Below, in pieces: positions 16,864 through 24,457 of a stretch of DNA of 64,000 nt. The number at the start of each line of letters is the position of its first letter. Position 1 is the stretch's first letter. This DNA comes from Kaistella yonginensis (GTDB lineage: Bacteria; Bacteroidota; Bacteroidia; Flavobacteriales; Weeksellaceae), in NCBI RefSeq assembly GCF_030409525.1, contig NZ_JAUFQB010000007.1:86089-150088 (forward strand), in the 5' to 3' direction. The position numbers and the translations under genes are program-made. The notes beneath the pieces are model-generated. The model searched no databases and had not been told where the DNA came from. It saw nothing but the letters and a program-made list of their open reading frames with translations.

Positions 16864-18366
16864 ATGGTTTACGATTTAGAACAGGAAAACAAAGAAATAC
16901 TCGCCCGATACAAAGACTTAATTACGAACACCTATCGCAATTTAGATGAGGAGCAAAATAAGCTTATTAGAAAAGCTTTTGATATCGCCTTAGATGCGCA
17001 TAAAGATCAGCGCAGAAAAACTGGCGAACCTTATATTTATCATCCGATTGAGGTGGCAAAAATTGTGGCCAACGAAATTGGGTTGGGCGCAACATCCATT
17101 GCGTGTGCCCTGCTTCACGATGTTATCGAAGATTCTGACTACACTTACGAGGATCTAAAAAAAATATTTGGAAAAAAAATAGCAGATATTGTGAATGGAC
17201 TGACCAAGATTTCGGTCATGAACCATCAAAACATATCGATACAGTCAGAGAATTACCGTAAACTTTTGCTGACCCTTTCCGAAGATTTCCGCGTTATTTT
17301 AATTAAAATTGCCGATCGGCTTCACAATATGCGAACGCTGGAAAGCATGACGCCGGAAAAACAGAAAAAAATAGCTTCTGAAACGGTGTATATTTACGCA
17401 CCGCTTGCACACAGACTGGGTTTGTACAATATCAAATCAGAATTAGAAGATCTTTCTTTAAAGTTTAATAATCCTGAAGTGTACATTGATATTTCACAGA
17501 AATTAGAACTTGCCAAGGAAAGTCGTGAAAAATACATTGAAGAATTCAGAAAAGAAGTTTTCGAACAGTTAGAAGACGAAAACCTAAATGTTTCTATTAA
17601 AGGTCGGGCAAAAGCGATTTCTTCCATTTATCGGAAAATGCTCAAACAGGGTGTAGCTTTCGATGAAGTTTTTGATAACTACGCCATCCGAATTATTTAT
17701 AAATCCGACGCGAAGAACGAAAAATTCCTAGCTTGGAAAATCTATTCGATTGTTACAGACCTGTACCACAGTAATCCTCAGCGAATGCGCGACTGGATTT
17801 CGCAACCTCGTTCTACAGGGTATGAAAGTTTGCATCTCACCATTTTAGGTCCAGACAAAAAGTGGATTGAAGTGCAGATCCGATCCGAAAGAATGGACGA
17901 TATTGCTGAAAAAGGGGTTGCGGCTCATTATAAATATAAAGAAGGATTTCGCCAAAGTTCTGATGAAAAAAACTTTGAACGGTGGGTAACCGAAATTCGG
18001 GAAGTTTTAGAAAACCAAGAATCACTTTCTACAACAGAACTTTTAGATGATATTAAACTTAATTTATACTCCAAAGAAGTTTTTGTTTTTACGCCACGAG
18101 GTGAAATAAAAATTTTACCAATCGGCTCTACCGCGTTGGATTTTGCTTTTTCAGTACACTCTGATTTGGGTACAAAATGTCTAGGTGCAAAAGTAAACGG
18201 AAAATTGGTGCCAATTTCCTATGTTTTATTAAATGGTGATCAGGTTGATATACTGTCGTCGCAGAATCAAAAACCCAAAGTTGACTGGTTAGACTTCGTT
18301 GTTACTTCTAAAGCAAAATCGAAAATTAAAGCCATCCTTAATTCCGAAAAAAAACAGTTTGGTTGA
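16864..18366 (+). CDS. Bifunctional (p)ppGpp synthetase/hydrolase (RelA/SpoT type), N-terminal part before a frameshift
   Basis: From ATG 16864 the frame runs 500 codons: a HD hydrolase domain (HPIEVAKIVAN, ALLHDVIEDSDYTYEDL with the HDxxED signature intact), a synthetase domain (GRAKAISSIYRKM, DNYAIRIIY, GYESLHLTILGPDKKWIEVQIRS, AEKGVAAHYKYKEG), then a TGS domain (VFVFTPRGEIKILPIGSTALDFAFSVH). It ends prematurely at KKQFG. The homologous continuation lies in the +1 frame after an A8 tract at 18347-18354; deleting one A joins LNSEK to NSLVEEGKEI. Catalytic domains are complete, so a truncated product could still make or degrade (p)ppGpp but would lack the regulatory C-terminus. Confidence 0.9.
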   Translation: MVYDLEQENKEILARYKDLITNTYRNLDEEQNKLIRKAFDIALDAHKDQRRKTGEPYIYHPIEVAKIVANEIGLGATSIACALLHDVIEDSDYTYEDLKKIFGKKIADIVNGLTKISVMNHQNISIQSENYRKLLLTLSEDFRVILIKIADRLHNMRTLESMTPEKQKKIASETVYIYAPLAHRLGLYNIKSELEDLSLKFNNPEVYIDISQKLELAKESREKYIEEFRKEVFEQLEDENLNVSIKGRAKAISSIYRKMLKQGVAFDEVFDNYAIRIIYKSDAKNEKFLAWKIYSIVTDLYHSNPQRMRDWISQPRSTGYESLHLTILGPDKKWIEVQIRSERMDDIAEKGVAAHYKYKEGFRQSSDEKNFERWVTEIREVLENQESLSTTELLDDIKLNLYSKEVFVFTPRGEIKILPIGSTALDFAFSVHSDLGTKCLGAKVNGKLVPISYVLLNGDQVDILSSQNQKPKVDWLDFVVTSKAKSKIKAILNSEKKQFG

Positions 18367-19069
18367 GGAAGGTAAAGAAATTTTACAACGGAAGATGCGT
18401 CATGCGAAACTCAATTTCAATGATGAGGAACTGAATAAAATGCAGAAATTTTTTGAGTTAAAAAGCTCGCAGGAATTATTTCTGAAATTTCAAAATGGTG
18501 ATTTAGATATTGGCGACATTAAAAAATATACGGAGGGAAAAGGGATTTTCAGCAATATCATGCAGCGATTCCGAAAGTCTCCTACTAAAAACGTAGCATT
18601 TTCCGAAACGCCAGAAACAAATCTCGACATGATTGTTTTCGGGAAAGATGAGCAAAGCATGACTTATTCGTATGCAAAATGCTGTACCGTAATTCCGGGT
18701 GACAAAATTTTCGGTTTTATCACGATTTCTGAAGGAATTAAAGTTCACAATGACAATTGCCCTAATGCGATTAACCTCCGTGCACAATACGATTATCGAG
18801 TTTTACCAGCAAAATGGGTGAATGAAGAAAGCTTTAAAAACAGAATAAAAATCGAAATTGAAGGCTTGGATCGCATGGGAATGATTAATGACATTACGGC
18901 GGTCATCAGCAATAACATGAACATGGATATGAAAAGCATGTCGATCGAATCGAATAATGGGGTTTTCTTAGGAAATATTAACCTCGAAGTTAGAAACCGT
19001 ATTCAGCTTGATGAAACATTTAAACAACTAAAAAATATTAACGGTGTATCTCGTGTAAAGCGAATGTAA
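18299..19069 (+). CDS. RelA/SpoT-type protein, C-terminal regulatory part after the frameshift
   Basis: This frame holds the missing C-terminal third of the preceding gene. The homologous part starts near 18350 (NSLVEEGKEILQRKMRHAKLNF); the ATG-less beginning of the open frame overlaps the N-terminal piece. It carries the helical linker, the zinc-finger-like/CC domain with YAKCCTVIPGD and a conserved cysteine in HNDNCPNAI, and a C-terminal ACT domain (IEGLDRMGMINDITAVISNNMNMDM). The full joined protein would be about 735 residues, the usual Rsh length. It is unlikely to be translated alone. Either the gene is broken by one extra A, the base is a sequencing error, or slippage restores the frame. 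Confidence 0.82.
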   Translation: MLLLKQNRKLKPSLIPKKNSLVEEGKEILQRKMRHAKLNFNDEELNKMQKFFELKSSQELFLKFQNGDLDIGDIKKYTEGKGIFSNIMQRFRKSPTKNVAFSETPETNLDMIVFGKDEQSMTYSYAKCCTVIPGDKIFGFITISEGIKVHNDNCPNAINLRAQYDYRVLPAKWVNEESFKNRIKIEIEGLDRMGMINDITAVISNNMNMDMKSMSIESNNGVFLGNINLEVRNRIQLDETFKQLKNINGVSRVKRM

Positions 19070-19090
19070 AATTACCACAAAATAAAATCT

Positions 19091-20275
19091 ATGCTTATAA
19101 CTGACTATTTTAGAAAATTTCTCCACAGTTCCCAATCCTCCGGAATCATCTTGATTCTTTGTGTTCTTGTATCGCTCCTTGTTGCGAATTCATCTTTTGC
19201 GGCTTCCTTTCAAAACATCTTAGATACCAAAATTGGCACGGAGATTTTTCATCTCAATTACCCTTTAAGCATTTGGATTAATGATGGGCTAATGGCTATT
19301 TTCTTCTTACTCGTAGGCTTAGAAATCAAGCGAGAAATTGTAGAAGGCGAACTTTCTACCTTTAAATCTGCTTCCTTACCCATCGTTGCAGCAGTAGGTG
19401 GAATGGTCGTTCCAGGCTTAATTTACTATTTTTTCAACCATGGGACTGCCTACGCAGGCGGTTGGGCGATTCCGATGGCAACCGATATTGCTTTCTCTTT
19501 AGCGATTATCTCCATGTTGGGGAAACGCGCGCCACTTTCATTAAAAATATTTTTAGCGGCCTTGGCCATCGTTGATGATTTAGGTGCGATTATGGTGATT
19601 GCCATTTTCTACACCGACCAACTTCACTGGGATTATTTAGGTTTAAGTGCTGTGATGGTGGTGATTTTAATCTTGCTGAATTTCTTTAATTTTAAGAAAC
19701 ACATTTTCTATATTATACCCGGTTTATTTCTGTGGTATTTCATGCATCACTCGGGTATTCATGCGACAATTGCAGGAGTTTTGCTGGCCTTCACTGTGCC
19801 GACCAATGTTTCGGTAACAGAAATTTCACCTTTAGAAAAACTAGAGCAAAAATTACACCTACCGGTCAATTTTTTAATCATGCCTATTTTCGCCTTGGCC
19901 AATACCAACATTACCTTCAAAGATGGGATGGTAGATGATCTTTTCAGCAACTTTGGTTATGGAATTATCTTCGGGTTGGTATTTGGTAAAATCATAGGAA
20001 TCAACTTGTTTTCTTGGGTATTTATTAAATTAAAAATAAGTAATTTACCTGATAAGAGTTCTTGGTCTCAAATGTTGGGCGCCGGTCTTTTGGCAGGAAT
20101 TGGTTTTACCATGTCTATTTTTATCGCTTTACTTTCTTTTAAAGGACAAGCAGAAATTCAGGATGAAGCCAAATTTGCCATCTTAATTGCATCCGTTATT
20201 TCAGGTTTTGCTGGTTTTTCTTTATTAAAATTTGTAGGAAAAAAGAAAGAAAACAAGGAATTATTAGAAGATTAA
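19091..20275 (+). CDS. nhaA: Na+/H+ antiporter NhaA
   Basis: This 394-residue inner membrane protein has about 12 hydrophobic segments. The ion-binding aspartates occur in the expected places: Asp in AIPMATDIAFSLAI (Asp133 of E. coli NhaA) and the adjacent pair in LAIVDDLGAIMVIA (Asp163/164). The conserved HHSGIHATIAGVLLAFTVP and the closing GIGFTMSIFIALLSF are present. It exchanges external protons for internal sodium, maintaining pH and Na+ balance. It lies 21 bp after the stringent-response gene on the same strand and may be co-transcribed, although the functions are unrelated. Confidence 0.96.
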   Translation: MLITDYFRKFLHSSQSSGIILILCVLVSLLVANSSFAASFQNILDTKIGTEIFHLNYPLSIWINDGLMAIFFLLVGLEIKREIVEGELSTFKSASLPIVAAVGGMVVPGLIYYFFNHGTAYAGGWAIPMATDIAFSLAIISMLGKRAPLSLKIFLAALAIVDDLGAIMVIAIFYTDQLHWDYLGLSAVMVVILILLNFFNFKKHIFYIIPGLFLWYFMHHSGIHATIAGVLLAFTVPTNVSVTEISPLEKLEQKLHLPVNFLIMPIFALANTNITFKDGMVDDLFSNFGYGIIFGLVFGKIIGINLFSWVFIKLKISNLPDKSSWSQMLGAGLLAGIGFTMSIFIALLSFKGQAEIQDEAKFAILIASVISGFAGFSLLKFVGKKKENKELLED

Positions 20276-20325
20276 ATTGAGGTATTATCGTATTGTAATG
20301 GAGAAGTAATCTTTCATCTAAAAGT

Positions 20326-21327
20326 TTATTTCTCCAGAGTAATATGATGGCTTTCGCCAAATTCATCAGCACTAGAAATAAATTCAGCATCAACCAATAA
20401 ATCATTTGAAAGCATTTCTTCGGCAATCATTTTATCAACTCTTACTTTTTTAATCGCAATGTTCAATTCATTTCCTAAAAGAATAAGAATAATATTGATG
20501 TTTACCCACACCATGACCAAAATAATGGTGCCAATCGAGCCATAAAGAACATTATATCTTGCAAAATTTTTCACGTAGATAGCAAAAAAATAGGTAAGCA
20601 ACATAAATAAAATCGTGGTTAAAATAGCACCAGGAACAGATTGTTTAAAAGTGGTGATCTTCAAACATCCTACCCAATAAAATAACGCCAACAAAATAAA
20701 ATAGAAAATCGGAAACGATATAAATCCGATAATCCTCGACATATTATCAACCAACCAGGAAATATTAATTTCTGGAGTAAATAATTTCAGCACCACTTCA
20801 CTATAATACACCCCCAATAAAGAGGCAATGATCAGTACAATAAAGGCGATTGTGATTACAAAGGCAACCAAGTATTCTTTTACGGCTCCTCTTTGCAAGT
20901 TTGTATTAATATTGAACCCGTTGATTAATGAATGCGTGCCATTCACCGCAAAAACCATTGCAAAAACAATAGTTAAATTAGAAATGTTCTTCATATTTGG
21001 AATAATAAAATTCTGAATATAGTCTGAAACATCGCTTTGCATCCTTGCGGGTAAAATATTTTGCAATAAAACTTCAAAAATATAGAACTGCAATTTATCG
21101 TAATGCGGAAGATATGGCAATAATGAAAGTAGAAATAATATAAAGGGAAATAAACTTAAAAAAAAGCTCCAAGAGATACTGGCGGCACTTCTTCCGATTT
21201 GCATTTTAAAAACCCCTTGTCCGTAAATTTCAAACATTTTCCAAAGAGAAATTCCTAAAAAAGGAATATGAATCTCATCCAGAAAATTTCTAATTTTGAT
21301 AATGAATTGCGGAGTTTTGATGCCCAT
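20326..21327 (-). CDS. YihY/BrkB family inner membrane protein
   Basis: From ATG 21327 (MGIKTPQFIIKIRNFL) the protein has 333 residues; ten further upstream codons would overlap the promoter and were left out. It has six to seven hydrophobic segments, and the family signatures are clear: GRSAASISWSFFLSLFPFILFLLSLLPYLP, then SLINGFNINTNLQRG, KQSVPGAILTTILFMLLTYFFAIYV and YGSIGTIILVMVWVNINIILILLGNELN. The physiological role of YihY proteins is unsettled (earlier called ribonuclease BN in error). It is divergent from rlmH, with only 30 bp between start codons. Confidence 0.9.
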   Translation of the reverse strand: MGIKTPQFIIKIRNFLDEIHIPFLGISLWKMFEIYGQGVFKMQIGRSAASISWSFFLSLFPFILFLLSLLPYLPHYDKLQFYIFEVLLQNILPARMQSDVSDYIQNFIIPNMKNISNLTIVFAMVFAVNGTHSLINGFNINTNLQRGAVKEYLVAFVITIAFIVLIIASLLGVYYSEVVLKLFTPEINISWLVDNMSRIIGFISFPIFYFILLALFYWVGCLKITTFKQSVPGAILTTILFMLLTYFFAIYVKNFARYNVLYGSIGTIILVMVWVNINIILILLGNELNIAIKKVRVDKMIAEEMLSNDLLVDAEFISSADEFGESHHITLEK

Positions 21328-21332
21328 TATTT

Positions 21333-21340
21333 TATATTTG
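21333..21340 (+). promoter_or_regulatory. -7 promoter box for rlmH
   Basis: TATATTTG matches TAnnTTTG and ends 17 bp before the rlmH ATG at 21358. It sits in the 30-bp gap between divergent start codons and overlaps the predicted start region of the opposite transcript. Confidence 0.5.
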
Positions 21341-21345
21341 CAAAA

Positions 21346-21353
21346 CAAAGATA
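21346..21353 (-). promoter_or_regulatory. -7 promoter box for the YihY/BrkB gene
   Basis: The minus strand reads TATCTTTG, a TAnnTTTG match, ending 18 bp before the ATG at 21327. It lies within 6 bp of the opposing rlmH box, so the two start sites should be about 7 bp apart and polymerase could not occupy both. Confidence 0.5.
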
Positions 21354-21357
21354 ACAA

Positions 21358-21831
21358 ATGCGAATTAATTTAGTCTGCATGGGCAAAACTGACGATAAAG
21401 AAATTACCAACTTGGTAAAATATTATCAATCCCGGTTGCCAAAATATTGGAATTTTGAAATCATTGAAATTCCAGATGTAAAAAATGCCAAAAATTTAAG
21501 TCCCGATTTACTCAAAAAAGAAGAAGGAAAATTATTTCTCAATCTGATTGAGAATTCTGACACCATCGTTCTTTTAGACGAAAAAGGAACACAATTTACC
21601 AGCCGAGAATTTGCTTCCAAAATTGACAATTGGATGAATTCCTCCGTGAAGAAAGTTTCCTTAATTATTGGTGGCGCTTATGGTTTTTCTGAGGAAATGT
21701 ACGAAAGAGCCAATGAAAAAATGTCACTTTCCAAAATGACTTTTACCCATCAGATGATCCGCCTTTTTTTTGTAGAACAAATTTACCGCGCCGAACAAAT
21801 TCTTCAGGGAAAACCGTATCATAATGATTAG
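21358..21831 (+). CDS. rlmH: 23S rRNA (pseudouridine(1915)-N(3))-methyltransferase RlmH
   Basis: This 157-residue protein is of the usual RlmH size. It is a SPOUT-fold enzyme with the SAM-binding knot seen in LDEKGTQFTSREFA, LIIGGAYGFSEEM and the C-terminal MTFTHQMIRLFFVEQIYRAEQILQGKPYHND, including the conserved YHN(D) end. It methylates N3 of pseudouridine 1915 in helix 69 of 23S rRNA. All signature residues are intact. It is followed by a TGATG-rich intergenic tract that begins directly after the TAG stop. Confidence 0.96.
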   Translation: MRINLVCMGKTDDKEITNLVKYYQSRLPKYWNFEIIEIPDVKNAKNLSPDLLKKEEGKLFLNLIENSDTIVLLDEKGTQFTSREFASKIDNWMNSSVKKVSLIIGGAYGFSEEMYERANEKMSLSKMTFTHQMIRLFFVEQIYRAEQILQGKPYHND

Positions 21832-21930
21832 TTGATGGTTGACAGTTGATGAGTAATTCTATCATTTTCAAATCATCACATCACATCAACTCATTATCTC
21901 ATCATCACATTACTGCATTATCACATCAAA
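21832..21930. repeat. Low-complexity TGATG/CATCA-rich intergenic tract
   Basis: Directly after the rlmH stop comes about 100 bp built from short words such as TTGATG, then CATCACATCA and CATCATCACA, i.e. a GATG-type half and its complement-type half. A tract of the same flavour follows the stop at 54307 and lies within the insert in mnmE. No gene or clear hairpin with a T-run is present. Confidence 0.6.
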
Positions 21931-21937
21931 ATTTTCG

Positions 21938-21945
21938 TATTTTTG
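21938..21945 (+). promoter_or_regulatory. -7 promoter box next to the HipA-like gene start
   Basis: TATTTTTG matches TAnnTTTG and ends only 4 bp before the ATG at 21950. If used, the transcript would start at or beside the start codon, giving a leaderless message. Confidence 0.45.
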
Positions 21946-21949
21946 TCTC

Positions 21950-22732
21950 ATGACTCCAGATTTATCCCTTCGAACAGTTACGGTGATGCGCTATATTTTG
22001 CCACTACGAGAAGGCGGCTCTTTGCCCGCACTTGCAGAAGCCGATGACGATTTTAAATATGTTTTGAAGTTTCGTGGTGCCGGACATGGTGTAAAAATGT
22101 TGATCTCAGAACTTTTAGGTGGAATGATCGCCAAACAAATCGGCTTGCCCATTCCAGAACTGGTGTTCGCAAATCTGGATGTCGATTTTGGAAGAACTGA
22201 AGCTGATGAAGAAATTCAGGATTTGCTAAAATTTTCAGAAGGTTTGAATCTCGGAATGCACTTTCTTTCCGGAGCAATTGCTTATGATTCTTCCGTAAAA
22301 ATTGATGAACTTTTAGCTTCAAAAATAGTTTGGTTAGATTGCTTTATTACCAATATCGATCGCACTTTCAAGAATACCAATCTTTTGATGTGGCACAAAG
22401 AATTGTGGGTCATCGATAATGGAGCGTCATTTTATTTTCATCATTCTTGGCAAAATTTTGATGCTGCTGCGAAAACTCCTTTTAAATATGTGAAAGACCA
22501 CGTTTTGCTTCCTCTAGCAACTCAATTAGAAGAAGCAGATTTGTTTGCAAAAGAACATTTGAACGATGAATTTTTCCGAAATTTGGTGAATCTTATTCCC
22601 GACGATTGGTTACAGTGGAATGATGCCGAAGAAACGCCAGAAGAAATACGAGAAATTTATTTTCAATTTTTGAAAACGAGATTAGCCAATTCCGAAATCT
22701 TTTTAAAAGAAGCCCAAAATGCAAGAGGATAA
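21950..22732 (+). CDS. HipA-like kinase family protein
   Basis: This 260-residue protein belongs to the HipA-like (HipA_2) kinase group. The start RTVTVMRYILPLREGGSLPALAEADDD is characteristic, followed by a lysine-bearing strand YVLKFRGAGHGVKMLISELLGG, a catalytic-loop-like FITNIDRTFKNTNLLMW (Asp and Asn as in HipA) and a metal-binding ELWVIDNGASFYFHH. It is shorter than E. coli HipA (about 440 residues), lacks the HipA N-terminal subdomain, and no HipB-like DNA-binding antitoxin is nearby. Its stop overlaps the DUF3037 gene by 14 bp, so translation is coupled. The target is unknown; toxin action is an inference from the fold only. Confidence 0.85.
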   Translation: MTPDLSLRTVTVMRYILPLREGGSLPALAEADDDFKYVLKFRGAGHGVKMLISELLGGMIAKQIGLPIPELVFANLDVDFGRTEADEEIQDLLKFSEGLNLGMHFLSGAIAYDSSVKIDELLASKIVWLDCFITNIDRTFKNTNLLMWHKELWVIDNGASFYFHHSWQNFDAAAKTPFKYVKDHVLLPLATQLEEADLFAKEHLNDEFFRNLVNLIPDDWLQWNDAEETPEEIREIYFQFLKTRLANSEIFLKEAQNARG

Positions 22733-23102
22733 ATTATACGAATACGCCGTAATCCGCTTTGTACCAAAAGTTGAGCGGGAAGAATTTTTCAACATCGGGC
22801 TCGTTTTGTTTTCGAAAAAACAGAATTATATTCGCATTGAATTTAATATTTGTCCGAAAAAATTTCAGTTGATGCAAAGCAAAATAGATTTCGAAGACCT
22901 ACAACAAAACTTAGAAAGTTTCGAAAAAGTTGCAAACGGAACAAAAGATGGCGGCGAAATCGCAAAACTTGATATTCCCGAAAGATTTCGTTGGTTAACT
23001 GCAGTAAGAAGTTCTGTAGTGCAAACTTCTCGACCACATCCGGGAAAAACGAAGGATTTAGATGGGACTTTTGAGAGGTTATTTGAGGAATTGGTGAAAT
23101 GA
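22719..23102 (+). CDS. DUF3037 domain-containing protein
   Basis: This 127-residue soluble protein shows the DUF3037 pattern: YEYAVIRFVPKVEREEFFNIGLVLFSKK at residues 7-34, a middle alpha/beta region and the ending RFRWLTAVRSSVVQTSRPHPG, with the conserved TSRPHPG. The family has no assigned function. It overlaps the end of the HipA-like kinase gene by 14 bp, which implies coupled translation and a joint role, perhaps as regulator, substrate or antidote. No signal peptide or membrane segment is present. Confidence 0.85.
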   Translation: MQEDKLYEYAVIRFVPKVEREEFFNIGLVLFSKKQNYIRIEFNICPKKFQLMQSKIDFEDLQQNLESFEKVANGTKDGGEIAKLDIPERFRWLTAVRSSVVQTSRPHPGKTKDLDGTFERLFEELVK

Positions 23103-23246
23103 ATGTTCTTTTGAATTTTCTGCTCCCCATTATTCTTTAAATTTTTTAGAATTATTTTTTATAAAAATTTAAAACCGTATGTTCGTAAATAATTTCAATC
23201 ACTTACCCTATAAAATCGACAAAACTTCTCAAATAATTCAGAAAAA

Positions 23247-24275
23247 ATGAAATTAATAAACCCCTTTTTTGTAATAATCCTATTTTTATTTTTAACTATT
23301 TCCTGCAGAAAGGACGAAGAGTTAGATCAAAGTACAATTCCTGAAGATATTGTTTATGTTTCTGGACAGCACACTTATGGCGCTTCTTCTGCGGCAGTAA
23401 TTTGGAAAAATGGAGTGGCTACAAATCTGACAGATGGTACCAATCACGCAAGAGCAAATTCCGTTTTTGTATCCGGAAAAGATGTTTATGCCGCTGGATA
23501 CGAACAAATTGGGACGATGCTTATGCCAATACTTTGGAAAAATGGGCAACCTACCACCTTAAGCGACGTGGGAAATCCTGGCACTGCGCATAAAGTTGTT
23601 GTAGTGGGAAGTGATGTATATGTGGTAGGACATGAATTGAACGGAACCATACAAGTAGGCAAAGTTTGGAAAAACGGTATTGCAAGCAATTATACAGATG
23701 CGGTTTATTATACCATTCTTCGCTCTATAAAAGTTATTGGTAATGATGTTTACGTGGGGGGAACCAGCAATACGTCTTCAAAATCTAGGGCTGAATATTG
23801 GAAAAATGGGGTAAAAATATTTGCAACTTCTGAGAGCGAATATGCTGCCGGAATATCAATGGATGTTTCTGGAAGCGATGTTTACCTTGCTGGTTACAAA
23901 TCCAACGGCACCAAAAACGTCGCCACCTACTGGAAAAACGGCCAAGAAGTCGCACTTACGGATGGTACAAATACCGCATTCTTGTCCGATATTTGCATCG
24001 TTGGAAATGATGTGTATGCAGTTGGTTATGAATACAACACTGATAATAGATCTGTTGCAAAACTTTGGAAAAATGGCATCGTAACTAACCTTAGTGATGG
24101 CACCAATTCTAATATTACAAGCAAAATTATCGTGGTCAATAATGAGGTGTACATCGCAGGCTATGAACAATTTTCTACCTATAGTGTAGCAACATTCTGG
24201 AAAAATGGCGTTGCTAAAAAAGTTGGTGATCCCAGCACTAGTTCACTCGGAGTAGGAATTTTTGTAAACCAGTAG
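23247..24275 (+). CDS. Lipoprotein with repeated WKNG beta-propeller-like units
   Basis: This 342-residue protein has a lipoprotein signal ending FLTISC (Cys20). From about residue 33 it is built of roughly 46-residue units, each with a GxDVYVAGYE-type strand and a W-K-N-G turn; about seven WKNG copies are visible (for example AVIWKNGVATNLTDGTN, AKLWKNGIVTNLSDGTN). This suggests a closed propeller on the outer surface. No enzymatic motif is seen and I cannot name its ligand. It stands alone. The near-identical units could recombine, so copy number may vary between strains. Confidence 0.75.
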   Translation: MKLINPFFVIILFLFLTISCRKDEELDQSTIPEDIVYVSGQHTYGASSAAVIWKNGVATNLTDGTNHARANSVFVSGKDVYAAGYEQIGTMLMPILWKNGQPTTLSDVGNPGTAHKVVVVGSDVYVVGHELNGTIQVGKVWKNGIASNYTDAVYYTILRSIKVIGNDVYVGGTSNTSSKSRAEYWKNGVKIFATSESEYAAGISMDVSGSDVYLAGYKSNGTKNVATYWKNGQEVALTDGTNTAFLSDICIVGNDVYAVGYEYNTDNRSVAKLWKNGIVTNLSDGTNSNITSKIIVVNNEVYIAGYEQFSTYSVATFWKNGVAKKVGDPSTSSLGVGIFVNQ

Positions 24276-24457
24276 TTTTTATTTTCGTCAAAAAAACTGC
24301 AAATCAATTTGAATATACCTGAAATTACGGAACAAAAATTATTTTCCTCATTTTTGAATTTTTTTGAAAGAACGAAAACCTATTGATTATATTTTTAAAT
24401 AAATTTTCTACTAATGATTTGCTACCATAGTCCTTACAATTTTGGACTAAATAAACC

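Noticed and set aside
18340-18360. Classical -1 programmed frameshift at the A8 run
   Set aside because: The downstream frame is reached by +1 (or -2), not -1, so a -1 slippery heptamer cannot join the parts. Transcript slippage or an error remains possible.
20299-20336. TGGAGAA/TTCTCCA arms between nhaA and the YihY gene
   Set aside because: The stem is 7 bp with a long loop, lacks a T-run and overlaps the coding end of the YihY gene.
24276-24310. Possible terminator after the WKNG lipoprotein gene
   Set aside because: The arms CAGT...TTTTT and AAAAA...CTG pair partly but there is no T-run after them.
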